DNA of 64,000 nucleotides from NCBI RefSeq assembly GCF_014874095.1, contig NZ_JADBEB010000001.1:5022001-5086000 (forward strand). The letters are read 5' to 3'. A program made the position numbers and the translations under genes. Origin of the DNA: Plantactinospora soyae (GTDB lineage: Bacteria; Actinomycetota; Actinomycetes; Mycobacteriales; Micromonosporaceae). Under the pieces are notes generated by a model. The model saw only the letters and a list, made by a program, of their open reading frames with translations. It made no database searches and was not told the origin of the DNA. Shown piece after piece: positions 17,553 through 26,088 of the stretch (positions are counted from its first letter, which is position 1; every line of letters starts with the position of its first letter).

Positions 17553-17566
<14 letters not shown>
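16790..17566 (+). CDS. livG: Branched-chain amino acid-type ABC transporter, ATPase LivG
   Basis: ATPase of 258 residues. Walker A is GPNGAGKTT, Walker B is VLLLDEP, and FQITSLFPRLSAREHLELAL is the LivG-type Q-loop. The signature is unusual: LAYGRKRALELA in place of LSYGQQR. The C-terminal helix ending in AYLG is typical of LivG. GAGGAGG precedes the ATG. First gene of a five-gene importer; it overlaps livF by 14 bp. Confidence 0.88.
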
Positions 17567-18266
<700 letters not shown>

Positions 18267-18352
18267 GTGTCCGTGGGGTTTCGCTCCGACGACTGGATTC
18301 ATGACGAGCACCGCGCGGCCCTCCCCGGCCGCGCGGGTGAAGGGATTCGGCT

Positions 18353-19603
18353 ATGCGTACAACCATGGGTGTCGCGGCGGCGTCCGCCGCCGTGCTGCTG
18401 ATCGCCGGATGCGGTGGCGGAGGACCCCGGTCCAGCGAGGGGGAGAAGCTCACCGACGGCAAGATCGTGCTCGGGGTGCTGAACGACCAGTCCGGTGCCT
18501 ACTCCGAACTGTCCGGAAAGAACTCGGTCAAGGCCGTCGAGATGGCCGTCGCCGACTTCAAGGCCAAGCACGGCGACAAGGCGGTGACCGGCGACATCAC
18601 GGTGGTCACCGCCGACCACCAGAACAAGCCCGACGTCGCCAACACCCGCGCCGCCGAGATGTACGACCGCAAGGCGGTGGACGCGATCTTCGACGTGCCG
18701 ACCTCGTCGGCGGCGGAGAAGGTGGCGGACGTGGCGAAGGAGAAACGGAAGCCGTACTTCAACATCACCGCCGCCACCACCACGCTGAGCGGGGTGAAGT
18801 GCAACAAGTACACCTTCCACTACGCGTACGACACGTACATGCTGGCCAACGGCACCGGGCGGAACAGCACCGAGCAGGGGGCCCGGAACTGGTACATGGT
18901 CTATCCGAACTACCAGTTCGGGCAGGACATGGAGAAGAGCTTCTCGACCGCCGTCGAGGCGGCCGGTGGCCGGGTCGTCGCCCGGGACGCGGCACCGTTC
19001 CCGAACACCAGCGGTGACTACTCGACGTACCTGCTGAAGGCGCCCACCCTCAACCCCCGGCCCGACGTCCTCGGCACCATGCAGGCCGGCGCCGAACTGG
19101 TCAACCTGGTCAAGCAGTACAACGAGTTCAAGTTGCGGGACAAGGGGATCGGGCTCGCCGTCGGGCTGATGTTCCTGACCGACATCCACTCGCTGACCCC
19201 GGCCGCGCTGTCCGGCACGGTCTACACCGACGCCTGGTACTGGAACTACGACGTGCAGAACCGGAAGTTCGCCGACCGGTTCCAGGCCGAGACCGGCACC
19301 CGGCCGACGTTCGCGCACGCGGCCAACTACTCGGCGGCGACCCAGTACCTGGAGGCGGTGCAGGCGAGCGGGTCCGACGACGCGGACACCGTGGTCGGCG
19401 CGCTGGAGGGCAAGGAGGTCGAGGACCTCTTCCTGCGCAACGGGAAGATCCGGGCCGAGGACCACCGGGTGGTGCACGACGCGTACCTGGCACAGGTCAA
19501 GCCGGCTGTCGAGGTCACCGAGCCGTGGGACTACGTGAAGATCCTCAAGACCATCCCGGCCGCCGAGGCATTCAAGGCGCCGTCGCCCGACTGCAAGATG
19601 TGA
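18353..19603 (+). CDS. ABC transporter substrate-binding lipoprotein (periplasmic binding protein-like I)
   Basis: Lipoprotein of 416 residues. The signal peptide ends in the lipobox LIAGC (Cys about residue 22), followed by a Gly-rich tether. The mature part GKIVLGVLNDQSGAYSELSGKNSVKAVEMAV is the Peripla_BP_6 fold used for leucine, urea, amides and aromatic acids. The binding-pocket residues cannot be assigned to a substrate by eye. It lies between the ATPase and permease genes of the same importer. Confidence 0.88.
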   Translation: MRTTMGVAAASAAVLLIAGCGGGGPRSSEGEKLTDGKIVLGVLNDQSGAYSELSGKNSVKAVEMAVADFKAKHGDKAVTGDITVVTADHQNKPDVANTRAAEMYDRKAVDAIFDVPTSSAAEKVADVAKEKRKPYFNITAATTTLSGVKCNKYTFHYAYDTYMLANGTGRNSTEQGARNWYMVYPNYQFGQDMEKSFSTAVEAAGGRVVARDAAPFPNTSGDYSTYLLKAPTLNPRPDVLGTMQAGAELVNLVKQYNEFKLRDKGIGLAVGLMFLTDIHSLTPAALSGTVYTDAWYWNYDVQNRKFADRFQAETGTRPTFAHAANYSAATQYLEAVQASGSDDADTVVGALEGKEVEDLFLRNGKIRAEDHRVVHDAYLAQVKPAVEVTEPWDYVKILKTIPAAEAFKAPSPDCKM

Positions 19604-19610
19604 GCCGCTG

Positions 19611-20486
19611 ATGACCGGTTTCCTGCAGAACACCTTCAACGGGCTGGTGAGCGGGGCGTTCTACGCCCTGCTCGCCCTCGGGCTCGCGGTCATCTTCGGG
19701 ATGCTGCGGGTGGTCAACTTCGCCCACGGCGCCTTCTACATGCTCGGCGCGTTCGGGGCGTACATCCTGCTCGCCGAGGTGGGGGTGCCGTTCTGGTGGG
19801 CGCTGGTGCTGGTCCCGACCGGACTGGGCCTGTTCGGGATGCTCCTGGAACGGGCCTTCGTGCACCGGCTGACCCGGCTGGATCCGCTCTACAACTTCCT
19901 GCTCACCTTCGGGCTGACGCTGATCCTCCAGGACGTGGTCAAGTCGCGGTACGGCATCCAGTCCAGCCCGTACGCCACGCCTGCCGAACTGGGCGGCTCG
20001 GTCGACCTGGGACTCTTCGACTTTCCCACCTACCGGGTCTTCATCCTGCTGTTCGCGGTGGCGGTCTGCGCCGGTGTCTGGTGGCTGTTGACGCACACCC
20101 GGATCGGGGTCGTGGTCCGGGCCGCCACCGAACGGCCCGAGCTGACCCGTGCCTTCGGGATCGACGTGGGGCGCTGGGTGACTCCGGTGTTCGGGTTCGG
20201 AGTCGGGCTGGCCGGGCTGGCCGGCGTACTGGCCGCGCCGATGCGGGCGGTCAATCCGCTGATGGGCGCGGATCTGATCATCGTGGTCTTCGCGGTCGTG
20301 GTGATCGGCGGGCTCGGTTCGATCTTCGGATCGGTGGCCGCCGGCTTCGGGATCGGGCTGATCCAGGCCTGGGGCGAGGCGTACGCGCCGCCGATCGTGG
20401 CGCAGACCCTGGTCTTCATCGTGATGGCCGCCGTGCTGCTGCTGCGCCCGGCGGGACTGTTCGGCCGTGAGGAGTCGTCGGCATGA
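19611..20486 (+). CDS. livH: Branched-chain amino acid-type ABC permease LivH
   Basis: Permease of 291 residues with about eight hydrophobic spans. The N-terminus FLQNTFNGLVSGAFYALLALGLAVIFGMLRVVNFAHG is the LivH hallmark, and GGLGSIFGSVAAGFGIGLIQ contains the coupling loop. The start is seven bases after the binding-protein stop. Its stop overlaps livM by four bases (ATGA). Confidence 0.9.
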   Translation: MTGFLQNTFNGLVSGAFYALLALGLAVIFGMLRVVNFAHGAFYMLGAFGAYILLAEVGVPFWWALVLVPTGLGLFGMLLERAFVHRLTRLDPLYNFLLTFGLTLILQDVVKSRYGIQSSPYATPAELGGSVDLGLFDFPTYRVFILLFAVAVCAGVWWLLTHTRIGVVVRAATERPELTRAFGIDVGRWVTPVFGFGVGLAGLAGVLAAPMRAVNPLMGADLIIVVFAVVVIGGLGSIFGSVAAGFGIGLIQAWGEAYAPPIVAQTLVFIVMAAVLLLRPAGLFGREESSA

Positions 20487-21565
20487 CCGAGCGAAGTGAC
20501 AAGTCCTCGGTGGACGTCGCACCGGAAACGCCGGACACGCCGGGCGGTGTCGTACCGCAGACGCCGGAGACGCCGGCCCGGAGCCGGCCGCCGTCCGTGC
20601 TCGGTGCCGTCGCCGGGGCGCCGGCCTGGGTCCGGTACGCGCTGCTGGTGGTCGGGCTGGCCGTCGCGCTCTGGCTGCCGAACGGGCTCTATCCGGCCGT
20701 CGCCGTCGACATCGCCTGCTGGGCCCTGTTCGCGGTCTCGGTCGACCTGCTGCTCGGGTACACCGGACTGCTCTCGTTCGGGCACGCCGCCTTCTGGGGC
20801 ACCTCCGCGTACGTCACCGGGCTCGTCGCGATCCACGCCGGGCTGCCGTTCCCGCTCGCCGTCCTCGGCGGGGCCCTCGCCGCGGCGGCGCTGGCCGCAC
20901 CGATCGGCTACCTCGCGGTACGCCGGACCGGCATCTACTTCGCCATGGTCACCCTGGCCTTCGCCCAGATGATCTACTTCGTCGCGAACGAGTGGCGGGG
21001 CGTGACCCGGGGTGAGAACGGCCTCCAGGGCGTGCCGCGCGAGCTGGCCGGACTGGATCTGAGCGACGAGTACTACTTCTACTACGCCGCGTTGCCGATC
21101 GTGCTGGCCGGACTCTTCGCCGCCTGGCGGATCGTGAACTCCCCGTTCGGTCGGGTGCTGGTCGGCATCCGGGACAACCCGGCCCGAGCCCGGGCGCTCG
21201 GTTATCCCGTACACCGCTACAAGCTGACCGTGTTCGTACTCTCCGGTTTCATCGCCGGGTTGGGCGGCGGGCTGTTCGCGATCGGGCACCGGTTCGTCTC
21301 GCTCGACGTGCTGCACTGGACCACCTCCGGCAAGGCGGTGATCATGGTCGTCCTCGGCGGCATCGGAACGCTCTGGGGCGGCCTGCTCGGCGCGGCGGTG
21401 CTGGTACGCCTGGAGGACTGGCTCTCCTTCTCCGGCTTCGACATGATCGGACTGGTCACCGGCGGCCTGTTCGTGCTGGTCGTACTGCTGTTCCGGCGCG
21501 GCATCTGGGGCAGTGCGGCGGCCCTGGCCCAGCGCTGGGGTGCCGGCCGGCGGCGGCCGCACTGA
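20483..21565 (+). CDS. livM: Branched-chain amino acid-type ABC permease LivM
   Basis: Permease of 360 residues. A cytoplasmic Pro/Thr-rich N-terminus of about 45 residues precedes the membrane region LLLGYTGLLSFGHAAFWGTSAYVTG. GGIGTLWGGLLGAAVLVRLEDWL contains the coupling helix. It is the last gene of the importer. The downstream gap of 117 bp leads to an unrelated MFS gene. Confidence 0.9.
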   Translation: MTERSDKSSVDVAPETPDTPGGVVPQTPETPARSRPPSVLGAVAGAPAWVRYALLVVGLAVALWLPNGLYPAVAVDIACWALFAVSVDLLLGYTGLLSFGHAAFWGTSAYVTGLVAIHAGLPFPLAVLGGALAAAALAAPIGYLAVRRTGIYFAMVTLAFAQMIYFVANEWRGVTRGENGLQGVPRELAGLDLSDEYYFYYAALPIVLAGLFAAWRIVNSPFGRVLVGIRDNPARARALGYPVHRYKLTVFVLSGFIAGLGGGLFAIGHRFVSLDVLHWTTSGKAVIMVVLGGIGTLWGGLLGAAVLVRLEDWLSFSGFDMIGLVTGGLFVLVVLLFRRGIWGSAAALAQRWGAGRRRPH

Positions 21566-21682
21566 GAGCACCTCTCCACCGCCAGCCACCTGACCAGGTC
21601 GTCCGCCGGCCTGCTGTGGGCCTGGTCACCGGGCCGGCAAACTCGGTCGCAATCCGTCAGGGGTGCGCGGGAGACTCGCCGG

Positions 21683-22975
21683 ATGTTGCGTAGCGCCCTG
21701 CCCAGCCGCCCCGAGGCGCGCCGGCTCCTGGTCGGCACGATCTTCTCGGCCATCGGCCGCGGGCTCACGCTCCCTTTTCTCTTCATCTACCTCACCGAGG
21801 TCCGGCAGTTCGACGCCACGACCGTGGGTCTGCTCATCGGCTGGTTCGGCCTGTGCGCGCTCCTGATCGCGCCGCTGGGCGGCACGCTGATCGACCGGCT
21901 CGGCGCCCGTCGGATCGTGCTGCCGGCGCTGCTGATCGAGGCGGCGGGCGTCGGCGGGCTGGCGCTGGTGACCGAGGTCTGGCACGCCTGGATCGCGTTG
22001 ACGCTGGCCTCCATGGGCGCCGGGGTGATCTGGGCCGGCCAGAACACGCTGCTGACCTCGCTCACCACCGACGCGGAGCGGCAGAATGTCTTCGGGCTCC
22101 AGTTCACGCTCCTCAACCTCGGCATCGGCGTCGGATCGGCCGTCTCGGGCTCGATCGTGCAGGTGGCTTCGCCCCGCACCTTCCAGCTGATCTACCTGAT
22201 CGACATGGTCTGCTACCTCGCGCCGTTCCTGCTGCTGCTCTCCATGCCCCGGGTGGGGCGGCGTCTGGTCGAGCCGAATCCGGCCGACGCCGACGCGGGC
22301 CGGAGGAACCGGGGATGGGCGGTCGTGCTGCGGCACCGGCCGTTCCGGCGACTGATCGTCTTCAGCGTGCTGCTGACGGTCTCCGGCTATGCACAGATGG
22401 AGGTCGGCTTCACCGGCTTCGCCACCGAGACCGTCGGGGTGACCCCACAGATCATCGGGTATGCCTTCACCGCGAACACACTCGTGATCGTGGTAGCGCA
22501 GTTGTTCGTCCTCAAGAAGATGCAGGGGCGCAGCCGTACGACCGCACTCGCCGTCGTCGGTGCCGTCTTCGCCGCGGCCTGGCTGGTCCTCGGCCTCGCC
22601 GCCGTGATCGACATGGACAGCGCGATCGTCAGCGCGTTGGGAGTGATCGCCTTTGGCGCGATCTTCGCGGTCGGCGAGACGTTGCTGTCACCGACCAGCC
22701 CCGCGCTGGTCAACGCACTGGCCACCGATGCGCTCCGGGGCCGCTACAACGCGCTGGCCTCGATGGTCTGGGGTATCTCCGGCGTCGTTGCTCCGGTCAG
22801 CGCCGGCCCGCTCCTGCACGCCGGACTGGGTGGGCTCTGGATCGTGCTGGTGAGTTGCGGCTGCCTGGCGGCCTCGGCGGTCGCGCTCTCCCTGCGTCGG
22901 TTGATCACTGCCGAACAGGATGGTCGGGTGATGCCGGCTCTCGCGCCCCGTCTCGCCTCGACGCCCGCCGGGTAG
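21683..22975 (+). CDS. MFS transporter (drug-efflux type)
   Basis: Membrane protein of 430 residues with about 12 hydrophobic spans. The A-motif is GGTLIDRLGARR between spans 2 and 3, supporting a DHA1-type proton antiporter. GGGAGA precedes the ATG at 21683. The following HAD gene begins at once after its stop. Substrate unknown. Confidence 0.86.
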   Translation: MLRSALPSRPEARRLLVGTIFSAIGRGLTLPFLFIYLTEVRQFDATTVGLLIGWFGLCALLIAPLGGTLIDRLGARRIVLPALLIEAAGVGGLALVTEVWHAWIALTLASMGAGVIWAGQNTLLTSLTTDAERQNVFGLQFTLLNLGIGVGSAVSGSIVQVASPRTFQLIYLIDMVCYLAPFLLLLSMPRVGRRLVEPNPADADAGRRNRGWAVVLRHRPFRRLIVFSVLLTVSGYAQMEVGFTGFATETVGVTPQIIGYAFTANTLVIVVAQLFVLKKMQGRSRTTALAVVGAVFAAAWLVLGLAAVIDMDSAIVSALGVIAFGAIFAVGETLLSPTSPALVNALATDALRGRYNALASMVWGISGVVAPVSAGPLLHAGLGGLWIVLVSCGCLAASAVALSLRRLITAEQDGRVMPALAPRLASTPAG

Positions 22976-22976
22976 C

Positions 22977-23708
22977 GTGACAGACCTTGCGCCCGTCGGG
23001 CGTGGTACGCGTATCCGACGTTTCGGGGGAGGACCGTTGCCGTCGATCAGCGCCGTGCTCCTGGACTGGCGGGGCACGCTCGTCTACACGCCACCGCTGA
23101 CGGTCTGGGTCGAGCGGTCGCTTCGCCGAGCCGGGCTGGACACCGCACCGTCGGAGGTGGCGCGGATCGAGGCGGCGCTGCTGGCCGCGTTCCGGCAGCC
23201 GGAGGTCGTCCAGGCCGAGGTGGGGGCGGACCGGTCCGTCGCGCGGCACCGGGAGAGCTACGACCGGTTGTTCGCCGCCGCCGGCATCCCGGGTCGGCTG
23301 GCGGAGGCGCTGTACGAGGTCGAGTCCGACCCGGCCGAGAACCCGTTCGCGCCCGACGTCGCGCCGACCCTGGCCGCCCTGGCCGGAGCCGGGATCCGGA
23401 TCGGCGTGATCAGCGACATCCACTTCGACCTGCGACCGGTGTTCGCGGCGGCCGGGCTGAACGGGTACGTCGACAGTTTCGTGCTCTCGTACGAGCACGG
23501 GGTACAGAAGCCGGATCCCGCGATCTTCCGGATCGCGCTGGCGGAACTCGGGGTCAAGCCCGGCGCGGCGCTGATGGTCGGTGACCGCTCCGGCTACGAC
23601 GGCGCGGCGGTCGAGGTCGGCATCCCGACCCTCCTGCTGCCGCCGCTCGCCGACCCGGGCGAGGAGCGCCTGCACCTGGTCTCCGCGCTCTGCGGGATCA
23701 CCGCGTAG
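22977..23708 (+). CDS. HAD-superfamily hydrolase-like protein with altered motif I
   Basis: Protein of 243 residues from GTG 22977, or 223 from TTG 23037, which follows a strong GGGGGAGG and starts exactly where the HAD fold begins. Motif I is LLDWRGTLV: the nucleophile Asp is present but the second Asp, the general acid/base of phosphatases, is Arg. Motif II Ser (VISDI), motif III Lys (QKPDP) and motif IV GDRSGYDG are intact. Haloacid dehalogenases also lack the second Asp, so a non-phosphatase reaction or a binding role is possible. Probably co-transcribed with the MFS gene. Confidence 0.82.
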   Translation: MTDLAPVGRGTRIRRFGGGPLPSISAVLLDWRGTLVYTPPLTVWVERSLRRAGLDTAPSEVARIEAALLAAFRQPEVVQAEVGADRSVARHRESYDRLFAAAGIPGRLAEALYEVESDPAENPFAPDVAPTLAALAGAGIRIGVISDIHFDLRPVFAAAGLNGYVDSFVLSYEHGVQKPDPAIFRIALAELGVKPGAALMVGDRSGYDGAAVEVGIPTLLLPPLADPGEERLHLVSALCGITA

Positions 23709-23758
23709 CGCCTCTCGCACACCTGGGTTCCGGCTTCGGGTGAGGCGGCTCACAATAC

Positions 23759-23779
23759 GATACGAGACGGTGTCGTTTC
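23759..23779. promoter_or_regulatory. 21-bp dyad, probable TetR operator upstream of the DHA2 exporter
   Basis: The dyad GA-ACGA-AC-N-GT-TCGT-TC has 8 of 10 base pairs matched around a central G (23769). It lies 90 bp before the exporter ATG and just upstream of a TATCGT (23794-23799) that could be a -10 element, so the dyad would cover the -35 region. A TetR gene lies immediately downstream of the exporter, the usual arrangement for a repressor of this site. Confidence 0.6.
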
Positions 23780-23868
23780 GGTTCTCTTCTCGTTATCGTC
23801 GGTGCGAACAAGAAATCTTCCCCGCCGCCGGAATCGGCGAGGCGGGGTGTCGGGGGGACAACAAAGGC

Positions 23869-25437
23869 ATGGAATTATCCGAAAACACCGGGCACCCGAG
23901 GCGCTGGGCGATTCTCGGCGTACTCGTGGTCAGCCTGCTGGTCATCGTGCTGGACAACACGGTCCTGAACGTCGCACTGCGGACCCTCGCCGACCCGGTG
24001 CACGGCCTCGGCGCCAGCCAGGGCCAGTTGGAATGGTCGATCAACTCGTACACGCTGGTCTTCGCCGGCCTGCTCTTCACGTTCGGCGTCCTCGGTGACC
24101 GGTACGGGCGCAAGTGGTTCCTGATGGTCGGCCTGGCCGTCTTCGGGCTGGCCTCACTGCTGTCGGCGTACGCGCAGACCCCGGGACAACTGGTCGGGGC
24201 CCGTGCCCTGATGGGCCTCGGTGCCGCGGCCGTGATGCCGGTGACGCTGTCGATCATCTCCAACGTCTTCGACCCGAAGGAGCGCGGACGCGCCATCGGG
24301 GTCTGGGCCGGCGCGATCGGCCTCGGCGTGGCGATCGGCCCCGTGCTGGGCGGACTGCTGCTGGAGAACTACTGGTGGGGCTCGGTCTTCCTGATCAACG
24401 TCCCGGTGGTGGTGCTCGGTGTGATCGCGGTGGCGCTGCTGGTGCCCGACTCGCGGGACCCGAAGCCCGGCCGGATCGACGTGATCGGCGTACTGCTCTC
24501 GGTGATCGGGCTGGTCGCCCTGTCGTACGGGATCATCGACGGCGGCGAGCACGGCTTCGGTCGTCCGCTGGTCTGGGTCTCGATCATCGGTGGCCTGGCG
24601 GTGCTGGGTGCGTTCGTCGCCTGGGAGCGGCGCGTCGCCTACCCGTCGCTGGACGTACGGCTGTTCCGGGTACCCCGGTTCGCCGCCCCGGTCGCGGTGA
24701 TCGGGCTGGTCTTCTTCGCCGCCATGGGCGTGATGTTCTTCAGCTCGTTCTACCTGCAACTCGTCCGTGGCTACAGCCCGCTGGAGACCGGCCTGCTGTT
24801 CCTGCCGTTCGCGGCCGCCCAACTGGTCTTCGCGCCCCGTAGCGCGGCGATGGTCAAGCGGTACGGCGGCAGGGCGGTGGCGCTGGTCGGGCTGCTGTTG
24901 ACCGCCGGGGCGCTCGCCGCGTTCGCCTTCGCCACCGAGACGACCCCGATCTGGATCGTCGGGGCGATCTTCTTCTTCCAGGGCGTCGGCATGGCCAACA
25001 TCATGCCGCCGGCAACGGAGTCGATCATGTCGGCGCTGCCCCGGGAGAAGGCCGGAGTGGGCTCGGCGGTCAGCAACACCGTCCGCCAGGTCGCCGGTGC
25101 GCTCGGCGTCGCGGTGCTCGGCTCCGTACTCTCCGGGGTCTACCGCGAGCAGATGGAACCGGCGGCGCAGGCACTGCCGGCGCCGGTCCGGGACGCGGCC
25201 ACCGAGTCGGTCTCCGGGGCGTACGCGGTCGCCGAGCGGCTCGGCCCGGCGGGCCAGCCGGTGCTGAGCGCGGCCAACGACGCCTTCGTCTCGGCCATGC
25301 ACTGGGCCGCGGGACTCTCGGCGGTCTTCGCCGCCCTCGGCATCCTGGTGGTGCTGCGCTGGATGCCCAGCCGTGCGGACGAGGCGAAGGTGCTGCCGCC
25401 GGAGCCGGTGGCCGATCCCGAACTCGTCGCGGCGTAA
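23869..25437 (+). CDS. DHA2-family MFS exporter (EmrB/QacA type)
   Basis: Membrane protein of 522 residues with about 14 hydrophobic spans. Motif D1, LDNTVLNVAL, in span 1 and the A-motif GVLGDRYGRKWFL are typical of drug exporters with 14 spans. The open frame extends upstream, but the family begins at RRWAILGVLVVSLL, right after the ATG at 23869. A TetR gene follows 13 bp later, and a TetR-type dyad lies upstream. It probably exports a toxic hydrophobic compound that is also the TetR ligand. Confidence 0.9.
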   Translation: MELSENTGHPRRWAILGVLVVSLLVIVLDNTVLNVALRTLADPVHGLGASQGQLEWSINSYTLVFAGLLFTFGVLGDRYGRKWFLMVGLAVFGLASLLSAYAQTPGQLVGARALMGLGAAAVMPVTLSIISNVFDPKERGRAIGVWAGAIGLGVAIGPVLGGLLLENYWWGSVFLINVPVVVLGVIAVALLVPDSRDPKPGRIDVIGVLLSVIGLVALSYGIIDGGEHGFGRPLVWVSIIGGLAVLGAFVAWERRVAYPSLDVRLFRVPRFAAPVAVIGLVFFAAMGVMFFSSFYLQLVRGYSPLETGLLFLPFAAAQLVFAPRSAAMVKRYGGRAVALVGLLLTAGALAAFAFATETTPIWIVGAIFFFQGVGMANIMPPATESIMSALPREKAGVGSAVSNTVRQVAGALGVAVLGSVLSGVYREQMEPAAQALPAPVRDAATESVSGAYAVAERLGPAGQPVLSAANDAFVSAMHWAAGLSAVFAALGILVVLRWMPSRADEAKVLPPEPVADPELVAA

Positions 25438-25450
25438 CTACTGAGCGACA

Positions 25451-26059
25451 ATGGTTGACGTGACCGAAACGATGGATGCTCCGCGGGCGCCAGGGCGCCC
25501 GCGGAGCATCCGCGCGGACGAGGCGATCCTGGAGTCGGCGATCGACCTGCTCGCCGAGGGCAGCACCATCGAGGCGCTCTCGATCGAGGCGATCGCCACC
25601 CGGGCCGGGGTCGGCAAGGCGACCATCTACCGTCGCTGGCCCGGCAAGGAGGCCCTGCTTCACGACGCGCTGCGTCGGCTGAAGCCACCGCCGCCGGAGC
25701 CTCCGGGCCAGTCCGTCCGGGAGGACCTGATCGCGCTGGTCGGGATGTCGGGGCACAACCCCGACCCCCGGGTCAGCAAGATCATGCCCTGTCTGATGCC
25801 GATGATGAACCGCAGCCCGGAGCAGTACCGGCTCTACCAGGAGCTGGTCGAGCCACGGCGGCGGATGCTCCGCGAGGTGCTGCGCCGGGGCGTCGAACTC
25901 GGCGAGTTGCGGGACGACCTCGACCCCGAACTCACCGTCGCGCTGCTGACCGCGCCGCTGCTGATGCAGCGGCTGCTGCGGGCCCAGCCCGACCTGGACG
26001 AGCGGGACCTGCCGGCCCGGATCGTCGACGCCGTGATCGCCGGCATCGCCGCACGCTGA
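25451..26059 (+). CDS. TetR family transcriptional repressor
   Basis: Protein of 202 residues. The N-terminal helix-turn-helix is clear: ILESAIDLLAEGSTIEALSIEAIATRAGVGKATIYRRWPGKEALL. A C-terminal ligand-binding domain of TetR_C type follows. ATG 25451 or ATG 25472 could be the start. A perfect 38-bp palindrome directly follows the second ATG. The gene is probably co-transcribed with the exporter and represses it through the dyad at 23759-23779. Confidence 0.9.
   Translation: MVDVTETMDAPRAPGRPRSIRADEAILESAIDLLAEGSTIEALSIEAIATRAGVGKATIYRRWPGKEALLHDALRRLKPPPPEPPGQSVREDLIALVGMSGHNPDPRVSKIMPCLMPMMNRSPEQYRLYQELVEPRRRMLREVLRRGVELGELRDDLDPELTVALLTAPLLMQRLLRAQPDLDERDLPARIVDAVIAGIAAR
25474..25511 (+). 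other. Perfect 38-bp palindrome in the first codons of tetR
   Basis: GGATGCTCCGCGGGCGCC (25474-25491) and its exact complement (25494-25511) are separated by AG. As RNA this gives an 18-bp GC-rich hairpin directly after the possible start at 25472 and 37 bp after the exporter stop. It could act as a terminator or attenuator that limits tetR expression, or as a binding site. It codes for the arm APRAPGRPRS. Confidence 0.8.
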
Positions 26060-26072
26060 GCCGGCATCATCG

Positions 26073-26086
26073 TCGCCGGCCGGCGA
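26073..26086. terminator. Short palindrome between convergent tetR and pucR genes
   Basis: TCGCCGGCCGGCGA is a perfect 14-bp palindrome within the 29-bp gap between the two convergent stop codons. It may help end transcription, but similar palindromes are common at this GC content. Confidence 0.3.
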
Positions 26087-26088
26087 GG

